Origin: Azoarcus sp. L1K30
GTDB taxonomy: Bacteria > Pseudomonadota > Gammaproteobacteria > Burkholderiales > Rhodocyclaceae
Length of the DNA stretch: 64,000 bases
Direction of reading: 5' to 3'
Assembly (NCBI RefSeq): GCF_018122735.1
Contig: NZ_JAGRRD010000001.1
Span: 2,125,262 to 2,189,261 of the forward strand
The position numbers and the translations under genes were made by a program. Below the pieces are notes generated by a model. It was not told the DNA's origin. It saw nothing but the letters and a program-made list of their open reading frames with translations, and did not search any database. Below, in pieces: positions 35,079 to 45,263 of the stretch; within the stretch, counting starts at the first letter, position 1, and each line of letters opens with the position of its first letter.

Positions 35079-35097
35079 CCCCTGCATGGCGCAGGGG
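35079..35097 (+). terminator. Possible weak terminator between fis and purH
   Basis: Stem CCCCTGC / GCAGGGG with a 5-base loop, then CGTTTGC. The T-run is poor, so it may be only a pause or stability element. Confidence 0.4.
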
Positions 35098-35150
35098 CGT
35101 TTGCACTGCCCCACCGTTTTCCGATTCAACTCTCCAAGCCAGGCCCCACG

Positions 35151-36734
35151 ATGAAAGTCACCCAAGCCCTGATCAGCGTCTCCGACAAAAGCGGCGTGCT
35201 CGAATTCGCCCGCGAACTCGCCGCACTCGGCGTCAAGCTCCTGTCCACCGGTGGCACTGCCAGCCTGCTGCGCGACGCCGGCCTCGAGGTCACCGATGTC
35301 GCCGAGCACACCGGTTTTCCGGAGATGCTCGATGGCCGCGTCAAGACGCTGCACCCCAAGGTGCATGGCGGCATCCTCGCCCGCCGCGACCTGCCGGAAC
35401 ACATGGCGACGATCGCCGAGCACGACATCGGCCGCATCGACCTGGTGGTGGTCAACCTCTACCCCTTCCAGCAGACTGTTGCCCGCCCCGACTGCACGCT
35501 TGAGGATGCAATCGAGAACATCGACATCGGTGGCCCCACCATGGTCCGCGCCGCAGCAAAGAACCACGGCAATGAAGCCGGTGGCGTCGGCATCGTCACC
35601 GATCCCGCCGACTACGCCGACATCATCGCCGAACTCAAGTCCGGTGCCGGCAAGCTGAGCTACAAGACCCGCTTCGCCCTCGCGGTGAAGGCCTTCACCC
35701 ACACGGCCCGTTACGACTCCGCGATCTCCAATCACCTCACCGCACTGGTGACCAACGAAGCCGGCGACGTGTCGAAGCAGACCTACCCCGAGCGCTTCCA
35801 GCTCGCCTTCGACAAGGTGCAGAACCTGCGCTATGGCGAGAACCCGCATCAGAGCGCGGCCTTCTACAGGGAGCCGAACGCGCCCGAAGGCGCCATTGCC
35901 AGCTACGCACAGCTGCAGGGCAAGGAACTGTCGTACAACAACATCGCCGACGCCGACGCCGCCTGGGAATGTGTCAAGGCATTCGACACCGGTGCCTGCG
36001 TGATCGTCAAACACGCCAACCCCTGTGGCGTGGCGATCGGCGCCACCCCGCTCGAGGCCTACAAGAAGGCCTTCTCCACCGACCCGACCTCGGCTTTCGG
36101 CGGCATCATCGCCTTCAACAGTGAAGTCGACCGCGCTGCTGCCGAAGCCGTGTCCGCCCAGTTCCTCGAAGTGCTGATCGCGCCGTCCTACACCGCCGAA
36201 GCACTCGAGCTGTTGCGCGCCAAGCAGAACGTGCGCGTCCTCACCTGCCCGCTGGGCAAGCCCGCAGGCGCCTTCGACTACAAGCGCGTCGGTGGTGGCC
36301 TGCTGGTGCAGAGTGCGGACGAAGCCCGCATCCAGATCGCCGACCTCAAAGTCGTCACCAAGCGCGCGCCGACCGACATCGAGATGCGCGACATGCTGTT
36401 CGCGTGGCGGGTGGCCAAATACGTCAAGTCGAATGCCATCGTCTACTGTCGCGACGGCATGACCATCGGCGTCGGCGCCGGTCAGATGAGCCGAGTCGAT
36501 TCGGCCCGCATCGCGAAGATCAAGGCCGAGAATGCCGGTCTGCAGATTGCCGGCTGCGTAGTGGCATCGGACGCATTCTTCCCCTTCCGCGACGGTCTCG
36601 ACGTCCTCGCCCAGGCGGGTGCCACCGCGGTGATACAGCCCGGCGGATCAATGCGCGATGCCGAAGTGATCGCTGCGGCCGATGAGCAGAACATTGCGAT
36701 GGTGCTGACTGGCTTCCGCCACTTCCGCCACTGA
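35151..36734 (+). CDS. purH: Bifunctional AICAR transformylase / IMP cyclohydrolase
   Basis: Catalyses the last two steps of IMP synthesis; cytoplasmic; 527 residues, the normal length. The N-terminal cyclohydrolase domain (about 1-195) has the MGS-like opening [17 protein letters not shown] and LSTGGTA. The C-terminal transformylase domain has the catalytic KHANPCGVA (about 284-292), [10 protein letters not shown] and the terminal [16 protein letters not shown]. The next gene, purD, begins 19 bases later, giving the purHD operon. The leader between fis and purH is 97 bases. Confidence 0.98.
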   Translation: MKVTQALISVSDKSGVLEFARELAALGVKLLSTGGTASLLRDAGLEVTDVAEHTGFPEMLDGRVKTLHPKVHGGILARRDLPEHMATIAEHDIGRIDLVVVNLYPFQQTVARPDCTLEDAIENIDIGGPTMVRAAAKNHGNEAGGVGIVTDPADYADIIAELKSGAGKLSYKTRFALAVKAFTHTARYDSAISNHLTALVTNEAGDVSKQTYPERFQLAFDKVQNLRYGENPHQSAAFYREPNAPEGAIASYAQLQGKELSYNNIADADAAWECVKAFDTGACVIVKHANPCGVAIGATPLEAYKKAFSTDPTSAFGGIIAFNSEVDRAAAEAVSAQFLEVLIAPSYTAEALELLRAKQNVRVLTCPLGKPAGAFDYKRVGGGLLVQSADEARIQIADLKVVTKRAPTDIEMRDMLFAWRVAKYVKSNAIVYCRDGMTIGVGAGQMSRVDSARIAKIKAENAGLQIAGCVVASDAFFPFRDGLDVLAQAGATAVIQPGGSMRDAEVIAAADEQNIAMVLTGFRHFRH

Positions 36735-36753
36735 TCGCCCCAGGGAGCAGTAC

Positions 36754-38031
36754 ATGAAAGTCCTCGTTATCGGCTCGGGCGGACGCGAACACGCGCTGGC
36801 CTGGAAACTCGCTCAATCGCCCAAGGTCACCCGCGTGCTGGTCGCCCCCGGCAACCCGGGCACTGCGCGCGAACCCAAGTTGCAGAACGTCGCGGCAACC
36901 GATATCGCCGATCTGGTGGATCTGGCCCGCAGCGAGCAGGTCGGCTTCACCGTCGTCGGCCCCGAGGCCCCGCTGGCAGCCGGCGTGGTCGATGCGTTCC
37001 GTACTGCCGGCCTGCCGATCTTCGGGCCGACGAAGAATGCGGCCCAGCTCGAAAGCTCGAAGGATTTCGCCAAGCGTTTCCTGCTGCGCCACGGCATTCC
37101 GACGGCGAAGTATCAGACCTTCTCCGACGCCGTCGCGGCCCACGCCTACATCGACGCCGAAGGCGCGCCGATCGTGATCAAGGCCGATGGCCTCGCCGCC
37201 GGCAAGGGCGTCGTCGTGGCCATGACGGCCGACGAGGCCCATGCCGCGATCGACATGATGCTGCTCGACAACAAGATGGGCGATGCCGGTGCGCGCGTCG
37301 TCATCGAGGAGTTCATGCAGGGCGAAGAAGCGAGCTTCATCGTGCTCGCGGACGGCAAGAACGCGCTCCCGCTCGCGACCAGCCAGGATCACAAGCGACT
37401 GCACGACTGCGACCAAGGGCCGAACACCGGCGGCATGGGCGCCTATTCCCCCGCACCGGTCGTTACACCCGACGTGCACGCCAGGGTGATGCGCGAAGTC
37501 ATCCTGCCGACGCTGGCCGGCATGACGGCGGACGGCCTGCCCTATACCGGCTTCCTGTACGCTGGCCTGATGATCGGCGCCGACGGCAAGCCGCGCGTCG
37601 TCGAATTCAACTGCCGCATGGGCGACCCCGAAACGCAGCCGATCATGATGCGGCTCAAGACCGATCTTGCCGACCTGATCGAGGCGGCCATCGCCGGCCG
37701 CCTCGATCAGGTGGAGGCGGAGTGGGACCGTCGGGTCGCGCTCGGCGTCGTGCTCGCCGCCGCGGGCTATCCTGACAGCCCGCGCAAAGGCGATCCGATC
37801 AGTGGCCTGACCACCAGTGCCGACGAAGATACGCATGTCTTCCATGCTGGAACCGCAGAGCGCGATGGCCAGGTCATTACCGCCGGCGGTCGGGTGTTGT
37901 GCGTCACTGCGCTGGGGGACAACGTCAAGGCCGCACAGAAGGCGGCCTACGACCTCGCCGCGACAATCCAGTTCGATGGCTGCCAGTACCGCCGGGACAT
38001 CGGCCATCGCGCGCTCGCGCGCAAGGCCTGA
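36754..38031 (+). CDS. purD: Phosphoribosylamine-glycine ligase
   Basis: GAR synthetase, ATP-grasp enzyme of the second purine step; cytoplasmic; 425 residues. The N-terminal domain opens [23 protein letters not shown]-grasp parts include [14 protein letters not shown] (about 143-156), the Glu/Asn metal ligands near [14 protein letters not shown] (about 285-298), and the C-terminal domain with [18 protein letters not shown] precedes the ATG. It is the second gene of purHD; hemF follows after 39 bases without a visible terminator, so it may be co-transcribed. Confidence 0.98.
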   Translation: MKVLVIGSGGREHALAWKLAQSPKVTRVLVAPGNPGTAREPKLQNVAATDIADLVDLARSEQVGFTVVGPEAPLAAGVVDAFRTAGLPIFGPTKNAAQLESSKDFAKRFLLRHGIPTAKYQTFSDAVAAHAYIDAEGAPIVIKADGLAAGKGVVVAMTADEAHAAIDMMLLDNKMGDAGARVVIEEFMQGEEASFIVLADGKNALPLATSQDHKRLHDCDQGPNTGGMGAYSPAPVVTPDVHARVMREVILPTLAGMTADGLPYTGFLYAGLMIGADGKPRVVEFNCRMGDPETQPIMMRLKTDLADLIEAAIAGRLDQVEAEWDRRVALGVVLAAAGYPDSPRKGDPISGLTTSADEDTHVFHAGTAERDGQVITAGGRVLCVTALGDNVKAAQKAAYDLAATIQFDGCQYRRDIGHRALARKA

Positions 38032-38070
38032 CTCCGCTCCGCAAGCACATCCGATCGAAGCCGAAAATCA

Positions 38071-38979
38071 ATGAACCCCAGCACCGTCAAGGCCTACTTC
38101 ACCGATCTTCAGAGCCGCATCGTCGCCCGCCTCGAGCAGTTTGACGGGCAGGCCTTCAAGACGGACGGGTGGGCGCGGCCGGGCGGTGGCGGCGGCGTGA
38201 GCCGCGTCATCGAGGAGGGCAACTTCTTTGAGCGCGGCGGGGTGAATTTTTCCCACGTCATGGGCGACGCCATGCCCGCCTCGGCCACCGCACACCGGCC
38301 GGAACTGGCGGGAAGGCGTTACGAGGCCATGGGCGTATCGCTGGTGCTGCATCCGCGCAATCCCTATTGCCCCACGGTGCACATGAACGTGCGTTGCTTC
38401 ATCGCGCTGGCCGACGGCAAGGACCCCGTGTGGTGGTTTGGCGGCGGCATGGACCTGACGCCGTACTACGGCTTCGAAGAGGATGTCCGCCACTTTCACG
38501 CGGCGTGCAAGGCGGCAGTCCTGCCCTTTGGCGGTGAAGCCGAGCATGCGCGCCTGAAGGAATGGTGTGACCGCTATTTCTTCCTCAAGCATCGCAACGA
38601 ACCGCGCGGCGTCGGCGGGCTTTTCTTCGACGATCTCGGTGCCGACGGCAAGACGGATTTCGAGACCGCGTTCGGCCTGACGCAGTCAGTCGGCGATGCC
38701 TTCGTCGATGCCTACCTGCCGATCATCGAACGCCGCCGCGACACCCCCTATGGTGAGCGCGAGCGTGACTTTCAGGCGTATCGCCGCGGTCGCTATGTCG
38801 AATTCAACCTGGTTTTCGACCGCGGCACGTTGTTTGGCCTGCAATCGGGCGGACGCACCGAATCGATCCTGATGTCGATGCCGCCCATCGTCAAGTGGCG
38901 CTACGATTGGCACCCCGAAGCCGGTTCGACGGAGGCCAGGCTGTACGACGTTTTCCTGCAGCCCAAGGACTGGGTGTAA
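38071..38979 (+). CDS. hemF: Oxygen-dependent coproporphyrinogen III oxidase
   Basis: HemF converts coproporphyrinogen III to protoporphyrinogen IX using O2, in heme synthesis; cytoplasmic homodimer; 302 residues. Family signatures: [23 protein letters not shown] (about 40-63), [12 protein letters not shown] with active-site His (about 100-111), [19 protein letters not shown], and [13 protein letters not shown] near the end. It implies the organism makes heme aerobically; an anaerobic HemN is not in this window. A perfect 20-bp palindrome begins directly after the stop, and dnaE converges from the other side. Confidence 0.97.
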   Translation: MNPSTVKAYFTDLQSRIVARLEQFDGQAFKTDGWARPGGGGGVSRVIEEGNFFERGGVNFSHVMGDAMPASATAHRPELAGRRYEAMGVSLVLHPRNPYCPTVHMNVRCFIALADGKDPVWWFGGGMDLTPYYGFEEDVRHFHAACKAAVLPFGGEAEHARLKEWCDRYFFLKHRNEPRGVGGLFFDDLGADGKTDFETAFGLTQSVGDAFVDAYLPIIERRRDTPYGERERDFQAYRRGRYVEFNLVFDRGTLFGLQSGGRTESILMSMPPIVKWRYDWHPEAGSTEARLYDVFLQPKDWV

Positions 38980-38999
38980 GAGCGCCCTGCAGGGCGCTC
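38980..38999. repeat. Perfect 20-bp palindrome between hemF and dnaE
   Basis: Two perfect 10-base arms (GAGCGCCCTG and its complement) meet at a PstI-type centre, between convergent genes. No T-run on either side, so it may be a weak terminator or an mRNA 3'-end stabiliser for both. Confidence 0.6.
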
Positions 39000-39006
39000 A
39001 ACCTCA

Positions 39007-42000
39007 TCAGTTCGGATACACCACTTCGACTGCCTCGGGCGGCAGCCACTCACGCAGGCTCTCGAGAAGGCTCTCTTCCAGCCGCACCCGCCAGCCCTCG
39101 CCCAATGGCAGCTCCGCCTCGGCCACGGCATTGCGATAACGCACCCTGACCGGACAGCCGCCGTCGCGGAACGGTGTCAGCAGGGTCTGCAGGCGATCCG
39201 CGGTCGCCGCTGCGCCACCGCTCTCCCCCACCTCCCCATTGAGCTTCAGTTGCAAGGCGCGCGCGAACCGGCTGCGAGCCTCTCCCAGCGTCAGCAGCTT
39301 GTCGGCAATGATGCGGAAACCGCCGGAGAATTCGTCGTTGCTGACCTTGCCTTCGATCACCAGCACCTCGTCGGTGACGATCTTGCCACGGTTAGCGTCG
39401 AGCACCTCGGAATACACCGCGACCTCGCGCGGCTGGGTACCGTCGTCGAGCAGCACGAAGGCCATCTTGCCCCGATTGCCGACCTTGGTCCGTACCTCCA
39501 TCACCACCCCCGCCATCATGGTCAGGTCGCGCGAGGGCTCGATCTGGGCCAGCGTGCGGCGCACGAAACGGCGCACTTCGCCCTTGAAGGCGTTGAACGG
39601 ATGACCGGAGAGGAAGAAGCCGATCGCGGTCTTCTCTTCCTTGAGTCGCTCGCGTTCGCTCCACGGCCGCACCTTGGCGAACTCGACCCCCGCCCCGGCC
39701 GCCTCGGGCATCATGTCAAACAGGCCGCCCTGCATCGCATTGGCCGCCGCCTGCTCGGCCGCCTCCATGGCCAGCGAAACCGTGGCCATCAGTTGCGCGC
39801 GATCCAGCCCCTTGTGTCCTTCCAGGGTGTCCATTGCCCCTGAGCGGATCAGGGCTTCGATCACCCGGCGGTTGGCCAGCCGGCGGTCGACACGCTCGCA
39901 GAAGTCGAACAGGTCGCGGAAGGGAGCGCCCTTTTCGCGTGCGGCGATGATGGCACGTACTGCCGGCTCGCCCACGCCCTTGACCGCGCCCAGACCGTAG
40001 CGGATCACCTTGCGGTCGACGGGGACGAAGCGGTAGTCGGACGCGTTCACATCGGGCGGCAGCACCTCGATCTTGTTGGCAACGGTGTCTTCATAGAAGA
40101 TCTTCACCGTGTCGGTGTTGTCGAGGTCGGACGACATCGTCGCCGCCATGAAGGCCGCGCAGTAGTGGGCCTTCAACCACGCGGTGTGGTAGGTGACCAC
40201 CGCGTAGGCCGCGGTGTGCGACTTGTTGAAGCCGTACTCCGCGAACTTGGTCATGAGGTCGAAGAGCTGCTCGGCCAGCGCCGGATCGTAGCCCTTCTGC
40301 TTTGCGCCGTCGGCAATGGTGGCGCGGTGCTTGGCCATCTCTTCGGCTTTCTTCTTGCCCATCGCCCGGCGCAGCATGTCCGCTCCGCCCAGGGTGTAGC
40401 CGCCGATGATCTGGCTGATCTGCATCACCTGTTCCTGGTACACGATGACGCCGTAAGTCGGTTCCAGACAGGCCTTGAGATCGGGGTGGAAATAATCGAT
40501 CTCCTGCTGACCCTTCTTGCGCAGGATGAAGTCGTCCACCATGCCCGAACCGAGCGGGCCCGGACGATAGAGTGCCAGCACGGCGATGATGTCTTCGAAG
40601 CGGTCGGGTGCGAGCTTCTTCAACAGCTTCTTCATGCCGTCCGATTCGACCTGGAAGATCGCCGTGGTATTGGCATCCTTCAGGATCTGATAGGCGGCTG
40701 GATCCTTGAAGCCGAGGCTCATCAGGTCGGGGCGCTTGCCGGTCTCGCGCTCGACGTACTGAAGTGCGAGCTCGATAATGGTCAGGTTACGCAAGCCGAG
40801 AAAGTCGAACTTCACCAGGCCCACGGCTTCGACGTCGTCCTTGTCGAACTGCGACACCGGAGTCGCGTCCTCACCGTCGGCGATATACAGCGGGCAGAAA
40901 TCGGTCAGCTTTCCCGGCGCGATCAGCACCCCGCCGGCGTGCATACCGACGTTGCGCGACAGGCCCTCGAGCGGCAGCGCGAGGCTCCACAACTCCTGCA
41001 CCGATTCGCCGTCGTTGCCATCTTTCATCATGTCGCCGATCTGCGGCTCCATCTCGTAGGCACGCGTCAGCGACACCGGTTTCGCGCCTTCGACCGGCAC
41101 CAGCTTGGACAGCCTGTCACACAGGCCATAGGGCAGATCGAGCACGCGCCCGACGTCGCGCACCACGGCCTTGGAGGCCATGGTGCCGAAGGTGGCGATC
41201 TGGCTCACCGCATCCTTGCCGTAGCGCTCGCGTACGTACTCGATGACGCGATAGCGGTTGTCCTGGCAGAAGTCGATGTCGAAGTCGGGCATCGACACCC
41301 GCTCCGGGTTGAGGAAGCGCTCGAACAGCAACGCGTACTCGAGCGGGTCGATATCGGTAATGTCTAGCGAATAGGCCACCAGCGAACCGGCACCGGACCC
41401 CCGCCCCGGCCCGACGGGCACGCCATTGGCCTTGCCCCAGCGGATGAAGTCGGCAACGATCAGGAAGTAGCCCGGAAAGCCCATCTGGATGATGGTGTCG
41501 GTCTCGAACTTGAGCCGGTCCTCGTAGCGCTTGCGCTCCCGCTCGCGCGTCTCCTCGTCCGGGTAGAGCTGGGCAAGCCTGCGCTCAAGGCCGTCCTTCG
41601 CCTCCTTGACCAGGAAGTCGTCCAGCGTCATGCCTTCCGGGGTGGGGAACTGGGGCAAGAAGTTCTTGCCCAGCTGCACCGTCAGCGAACAGCGGCGCGC
41701 AATCTCGACCGCATTCTCCAGCGCCTCGGGGAGATCGGCGAACAGCTCGCACATCTCGTCCTGATTCTTGAGGTACTGCTCTTCGGTAAAGTCGCGCGGG
41801 CGACGCTTGTCGGACAGCACATAGCCCTGGGCGATACACACGCGGGCTTCATGGGCCTTGAAATCCTCGCGGGTCAGAAACTGCACCGGATGCGTGGCCA
41901 CCACCGGCAGCCCGAGCTTGCTTGCCAGCATCAGGGCCTGGCGGATGTAGGCCTCGGTGCCGGGATGCCCGGCACGCTGCAGCTCTATATAGAAGCCGCC

Positions 42001-42501
42001 GGGAAACATCCGTTTCCAGTCCGCCGCCAGCACCTCGGCGATCTCGGGATTGCCATTGACCAGTGCCTGGCCGACATCCCCCATCAATGCACCGGACAGG
42101 CAGAGCAGATCGCTCGCGGCGCCGTCATTGAACCATGACCGTTTCAACTCCGCCCTACCCCGGTACTTGTTCTCGAGATACGCCTGCGTCAACAGCTCGC
42201 TCAGCTGACCATAGCCAGCCCGGTTCTTGCAGATCAACAGCACCCGGTAGGGTTTGTCGCGCTCGGCCTCGTTCTCGATCCACACGTCGGCACCGACGAT
42301 CGGCTTGATGCCCTTGCCACGGGCCCCCTTGTAGAACTTGACCATCCCGAACAGATTAGCGAGATCGGAGATGCCGAGCGCCGGCATGCCGTCTGCAGCC
42401 GCGGTCGAGATGGCCTGGTCGATCTGGACGATGCCGTCCGTGATCGAATATTCAGTGTGAAGGCGGAGATGAACGAAACGGGGGGAATGTGCGGAACTCA
42501 T
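39007..42501 (-). CDS. dnaE: DNA polymerase III alpha subunit
   Basis: Replicative polymerase catalytic subunit, 1164 residues. The PHP domain is at the N-terminus (VHLRLHTEYSITDG, about 10-23). The polymerase core has the catalytic aspartates in MPDFDIDFCQ (about 400-410) and GPGRGSGAGSLVAYSLDI just before. A helix-hairpin-helix/DNA-binding region and an OB fold follow (MMAGVVMEVRTKVGNRGKM, about 1000), with a C-terminal tau-binding tail. The PHP histidine spacing looks like the inactive-proofreading class, implying a separate epsilon subunit. The ATG at 42501 is typical. It is divergent from nothing: the next gene upstream is on the same strand after a terminator at 42546. Confidence 0.98.
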   Translation of the reverse strand: MSSAHSPRFVHLRLHTEYSITDGIVQIDQAISTAAADGMPALGISDLANLFGMVKFYKGARGKGIKPIVGADVWIENEAERDKPYRVLLICKNRAGYGQLSELLTQAYLENKYRGRAELKRSWFNDGAASDLLCLSGALMGDVGQALVNGNPEIAEVLAADWKRMFPGGFYIELQRAGHPGTEAYIRQALMLASKLGLPVVATHPVQFLTREDFKAHEARVCIAQGYVLSDKRRPRDFTEEQYLKNQDEMCELFADLPEALENAVEIARRCSLTVQLGKNFLPQFPTPEGMTLDDFLVKEAKDGLERRLAQLYPDEETRERERKRYEDRLKFETDTIIQMGFPGYFLIVADFIRWGKANGVPVGPGRGSGAGSLVAYSLDITDIDPLEYALLFERFLNPERVSMPDFDIDFCQDNRYRVIEYVRERYGKDAVSQIATFGTMASKAVVRDVGRVLDLPYGLCDRLSKLVPVEGAKPVSLTRAYEMEPQIGDMMKDGNDGESVQELWSLALPLEGLSRNVGMHAGGVLIAPGKLTDFCPLYIADGEDATPVSQFDKDDVEAVGLVKFDFLGLRNLTIIELALQYVERETGKRPDLMSLGFKDPAAYQILKDANTTAIFQVESDGMKKLLKKLAPDRFEDIIAVLALYRPGPLGSGMVDDFILRKKGQQEIDYFHPDLKACLEPTYGVIVYQEQVMQISQIIGGYTLGGADMLRRAMGKKKAEEMAKHRATIADGAKQKGYDPALAEQLFDLMTKFAEYGFNKSHTAAYAVVTYHTAWLKAHYCAAFMAATMSSDLDNTDTVKIFYEDTVANKIEVLPPDVNASDYRFVPVDRKVIRYGLGAVKGVGEPAVRAIIAAREKGAPFRDLFDFCERVDRRLANRRVIEALIRSGAMDTLEGHKGLDRAQLMATVSLAMEAAEQAAANAMQGGLFDMMPEAAGAGVEFAKVRPWSERERLKEEKTAIGFFLSGHPFNAFKGEVRRFVRRTLAQIEPSRDLTMMAGVVMEVRTKVGNRGKMAFVLLDDGTQPREVAVYSEVLDANRGKIVTDEVLVIEGKVSNDEFSGGFRIIADKLLTLGEARSRFARALQLKLNGEVGESGGAAATADRLQTLLTPFRDGGCPVRVRYRNAVAEAELPLGEGWRVRLEESLLESLREWLPPEAVEVVYPN

Positions 42502-42545
42502 GGGTCGAATTTTACCCGAGCGACGCGATCCCCCCGCACCCCGAC

Positions 42546-42583
42546 AAAAAAAGTCCGTCGCGCACCTTGCCTGCGCACCGGAC
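42546..42583 (-). terminator. Intrinsic terminator after the mechanosensitive-type channel gene
   Basis: On the minus strand, stem GTCCG...CGGAC with inner GCGC pairing is followed by seven T. It separates the channel gene from dnaE. Confidence 0.7.
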
Positions 42584-42597
42584 CCTTTGTCTGCCGC

Positions 42598-44073
42598 TCA
42601 GTCCTTGCCGCTGTCGTCCTTGCGCATCCTGGCCAGCCAGTATTCCATCTGGCGCCCGGCGGCCTCGCGCCCTCCCAGGCCGAAAGACAGCGCCACCGCC
42701 ACCGCCACGGCACCGAATCCGAGCCCGAACGCCAGATTGACGATATCGTCGGCAATGCCCATCGCACGCAGCCCCATCGCAATCACCAGGCCGAGGATGG
42801 CAACGCGGGCAATGCGCGACAGGCCGCGGCTATGCTCGCCGCTGGCCCGGTCGATGGCTTCGGCGGCGACGTTGGCAAGCCAGAAACCGGCAATCAGGAT
42901 CACGCCACCGAGCAGGATGTCGCCGCCGAACTGCACGAACATCGTCACCAGCCCGCTGACCTGCCCGAAGCCGAGGCGATTGGCCGCCTCGACCACGGCA
43001 AACAGCATGGCGAAGAACAGCACCAGACGCCCGGCCAGCGCAGAGGCGCTGAGCCCTTCGCCGAGCGCATGCGCGAGCCCGAGCTTGCCCGGCAGCAGGT
43101 CAAAGCCGATGCCGGCGAGCAGGCGTGACACCAGACCGGCGGCGAAACGGGCGACGAACCAGGTTACGACGAGAATGACCGCGGCTGCCAGGATGTTCGG
43201 AACGGCGCCGAAGAACTGGTCGAGCATGCTGATCGCCGGCCCGGACACGGCCTCGATCCGCAGCGCGTCGAGCGCGGCAATGAGACTGGGCACGAACACG
43301 AGAATGAACACCAACGTACCGGCCAGACGCGACAGCTTGACCGATGCATCCATGCCGATGCAGGTGCCGAGCTTGTCCGCGCCTGCGGCCGCCAGCAGAT
43401 TACCGACCAGACCACGCAGCACGTTGGCTACCAGCCAACCGACAAAACCGATGACCAGTGCGGCAAAGATGTCGGGCAGCATCTGCAGCGCGCGATCGAC
43501 CATGCCCTGCACCGGTTCGAGCAGGCCTTGCAGCTGAAACGCCCCGAGAATGGCGGGAAGAAAGAGCAGTACGACGAGCCAGAACGCAACATTGCCCAGA
43601 TTGGCGCTCATCGGCTCCATGCCGGCCTCGGCGGCGAGGCGCTCGTCCAGCGTCGTCGAGGCCAGGACCTTGCTGGTCAGCATGCGCAAAACGGTCGCGA
43701 GCACCCAGGCCACGACGGTGAGGATGCCCCCCGCGAGCAGATGCGGCAGGTAATTCGTGATCTGTGCCAGCAGCCCCGCGAACGGCGTCGACAAGGACTC
43801 GAGATCAAGAATGTTGAGCACCGCCACCACGGTGATCAACAGCACCAGTCCGAACACACCGAGACTGAGCATCGACTCGAGATCGACCACCTGCCCCGTT
43901 CCGGACTGGAGCCTGTGATTAACCCCGGCCACCCGCAAAAATCGGCGGCTCCCCGCGCGCAGCAGCACGGCCGCGAACCAGCCCAACGCCAGGACTGCCA
44001 TCGCTGCCAGAATACCCGGCAGGCTGCCGCCGAGCGTGGCCTGCAGACTCGCCATCAAGGTGCTTTGTTCCAT
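42598..44073 (-). CDS. Mechanosensitive-channel-like protein with repeated TM helices
   Basis: 491-residue inner-membrane protein with about eleven hydrophobic segments. At least four stretches share the pattern FWLVVLLFLPAILG / LPDIFAALVIGFVGWLVANVL / VPNILAAAVILVVTWFVARF, the conserved TM-helix repeat (PF05552-type) seen in some MscS relatives such as CmpX. A final Gly/Ala-rich helix (NLAFGLGFGAVAVAVALSFGLGGREAAG) resembles the MscS pore helix, but the cytoplasmic beta and alpha/beta vestibule is missing: only about 18 residues follow. An osmotic or membrane-stress role is inferred from the family. It is monocistronic: terminator downstream, 166-base gap upstream. Confidence 0.85.
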   Translation of the reverse strand: MEQSTLMASLQATLGGSLPGILAAMAVLALGWFAAVLLRAGSRRFLRVAGVNHRLQSGTGQVVDLESMLSLGVFGLVLLITVVAVLNILDLESLSTPFAGLLAQITNYLPHLLAGGILTVVAWVLATVLRMLTSKVLASTTLDERLAAEAGMEPMSANLGNVAFWLVVLLFLPAILGAFQLQGLLEPVQGMVDRALQMLPDIFAALVIGFVGWLVANVLRGLVGNLLAAAGADKLGTCIGMDASVKLSRLAGTLVFILVFVPSLIAALDALRIEAVSGPAISMLDQFFGAVPNILAAAVILVVTWFVARFAAGLVSRLLAGIGFDLLPGKLGLAHALGEGLSASALAGRLVLFFAMLFAVVEAANRLGFGQVSGLVTMFVQFGGDILLGGVILIAGFWLANVAAEAIDRASGEHSRGLSRIARVAILGLVIAMGLRAMGIADDIVNLAFGLGFGAVAVAVALSFGLGGREAAGRQMEYWLARMRKDDSGKD

Positions 44074-44209
44074 CGTTTTCGATCTCCCTGGTCATCATCG
44101 GTTGCGCGCAATTGACGCCATGCAGATTCCATCACGTCAATGTTGCATTGCATCATGACCACAACTTATGCCAGACCGAAAAACTTTGCAATAAACATAA
44201 AACCGTCGG

Positions 44210-44230
44210 GCGACCATCATGAATGGTCGC
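44210..44230 (-). terminator. Hairpin after the quinone oxidoreductase gene
   Basis: Perfect 8-bp stem GCGACCAT / ATGGTCGC with a 5-base loop, ten bases past the stop. On the minus strand CCGACGGTTTTATG follows, a short T-run a little distant, so it is a weak terminator. Confidence 0.5.
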
Positions 44231-44239
44231 GAGCGCGCT

Positions 44240-45214
44240 TCAAGGCAGCAGGATGCTCGACCCTGTGGTGCGCCGCGCCTCGAGTTCTGCGTGTGCACGC
44301 GCCGCCTCGCTCAGCGGATAACGTTGATTGATCTCGATCTTCACCTTGCCGGCGGCAACGATATCGAACAAGTCCGCGGCCATTGCCACCAGGTCGGCGC
44401 GTTTCGCGGCATAAGTGAACAGCGTCGGCCGCGTCAGGAAAAGTGAGCCCATCTTCGCCAGCAGGCCACAATCGAATGGCGGCACCGGACCGGAGGCGGC
44501 ACCGAACAGTACCATCATGCCCATCGGTTGCAGACACGCCAGCGAATCCATGAAGGTATCGGCCCCGATCGAGTCATACACCACCGGCACTCCCTGCCCG
44601 CCGGTGATGGCGCGCACCTGCTCGGCAAACCGCTCGCGGGTGTACACGATCGGGTAATCGCAACCATGGGCGCGTGCAAGTTCGGCTTTCGCATCCGAGC
44701 CGACCGTTCCGATCACGGTCGCCCCCAATGCCTTCGCCCACTGGCACACGATCAGCCCCACCCCGCCGGCCGCGGCATGAATCAGGATGGTGTCGCCCGC
44801 TTGCACGCGGTATGTCCGACGCAACAGGTATTGCGCGGTCAGTCCCTGCAGCATCATCGCCGCCCCCTGATCGAAGGAGATCGACTCGGGCAGGGTCACC
44901 AGGTGATGTGCGGGAATGTTGCGAACCTCGGCATAGGCACCGAGCGGACCGCCCGCGTAGGCAACGCGCTCGCCGACCTCGAGTCCGGTCACGCCCTCGC
45001 CGACCGCCTCGACCACGCCGGCACCCTCGAGTCCGATGCCCGAGGGCAGGGGTACGGGATACAGGCCGCTGCGGTGATAAGTATCGATGTAGTTTAGACC
45101 CACCGCGTGATGACGGATGCGGGCCTCGCCCGCCGCGGGAGCCTCGGGCTCGAAGGACTCCCAACGCAGGACGTCGGGCGTGCCGGTTTGATGAAAGCGA
45201 ATGGCGTGCGGCAT
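44240..45214 (-). CDS. qor: NADPH:quinone oxidoreductase (zeta-crystallin type)
   Basis: Zinc-free medium-chain dehydrogenase/reductase of the quinone oxidoreductase group; cytoplasmic; 324 residues, matching QOR. Features: N-terminal GroES-like fold with LNYIDTYHRSGLYPVPLP (about 40-57) and a Rossmann fold with the NADPH loop AAAGGVGLIVCQWAKALG (about 148-165). No structural or catalytic zinc cysteines are seen. It reduces quinones or similar carbonyls with NADPH; the natural substrate is unknown. AGGAGACC precedes the ATG. It stands alone, 49 bases after pldA on the same strand, so it may be read from the maeB-pldA transcript. Confidence 0.93.
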   Translation of the reverse strand: MPHAIRFHQTGTPDVLRWESFEPEAPAAGEARIRHHAVGLNYIDTYHRSGLYPVPLPSGIGLEGAGVVEAVGEGVTGLEVGERVAYAGGPLGAYAEVRNIPAHHLVTLPESISFDQGAAMMLQGLTAQYLLRRTYRVQAGDTILIHAAAGGVGLIVCQWAKALGATVIGTVGSDAKAELARAHGCDYPIVYTRERFAEQVRAITGGQGVPVVYDSIGADTFMDSLACLQPMGMMVLFGAASGPVPPFDCGLLAKMGSLFLTRPTLFTYAAKRADLVAMAADLFDIVAAGKVKIEINQRYPLSEAARAHAELEARRTTGSSILLP

Positions 45215-45263
45215 GGCGGTCTCCTGGCGAGCGGCCCCGCGGCAGCGACTGCCGGGGTTCGCA

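Noticed and set aside
36520-38007. 495-codon minus-strand open frame opposite purD
   Set aside because: Shadow of purD; no ribosome site or family pattern.
40165-41367. 400-codon plus-strand open frame inside dnaE
   Set aside because: Antisense to the polymerase core; no independent evidence.
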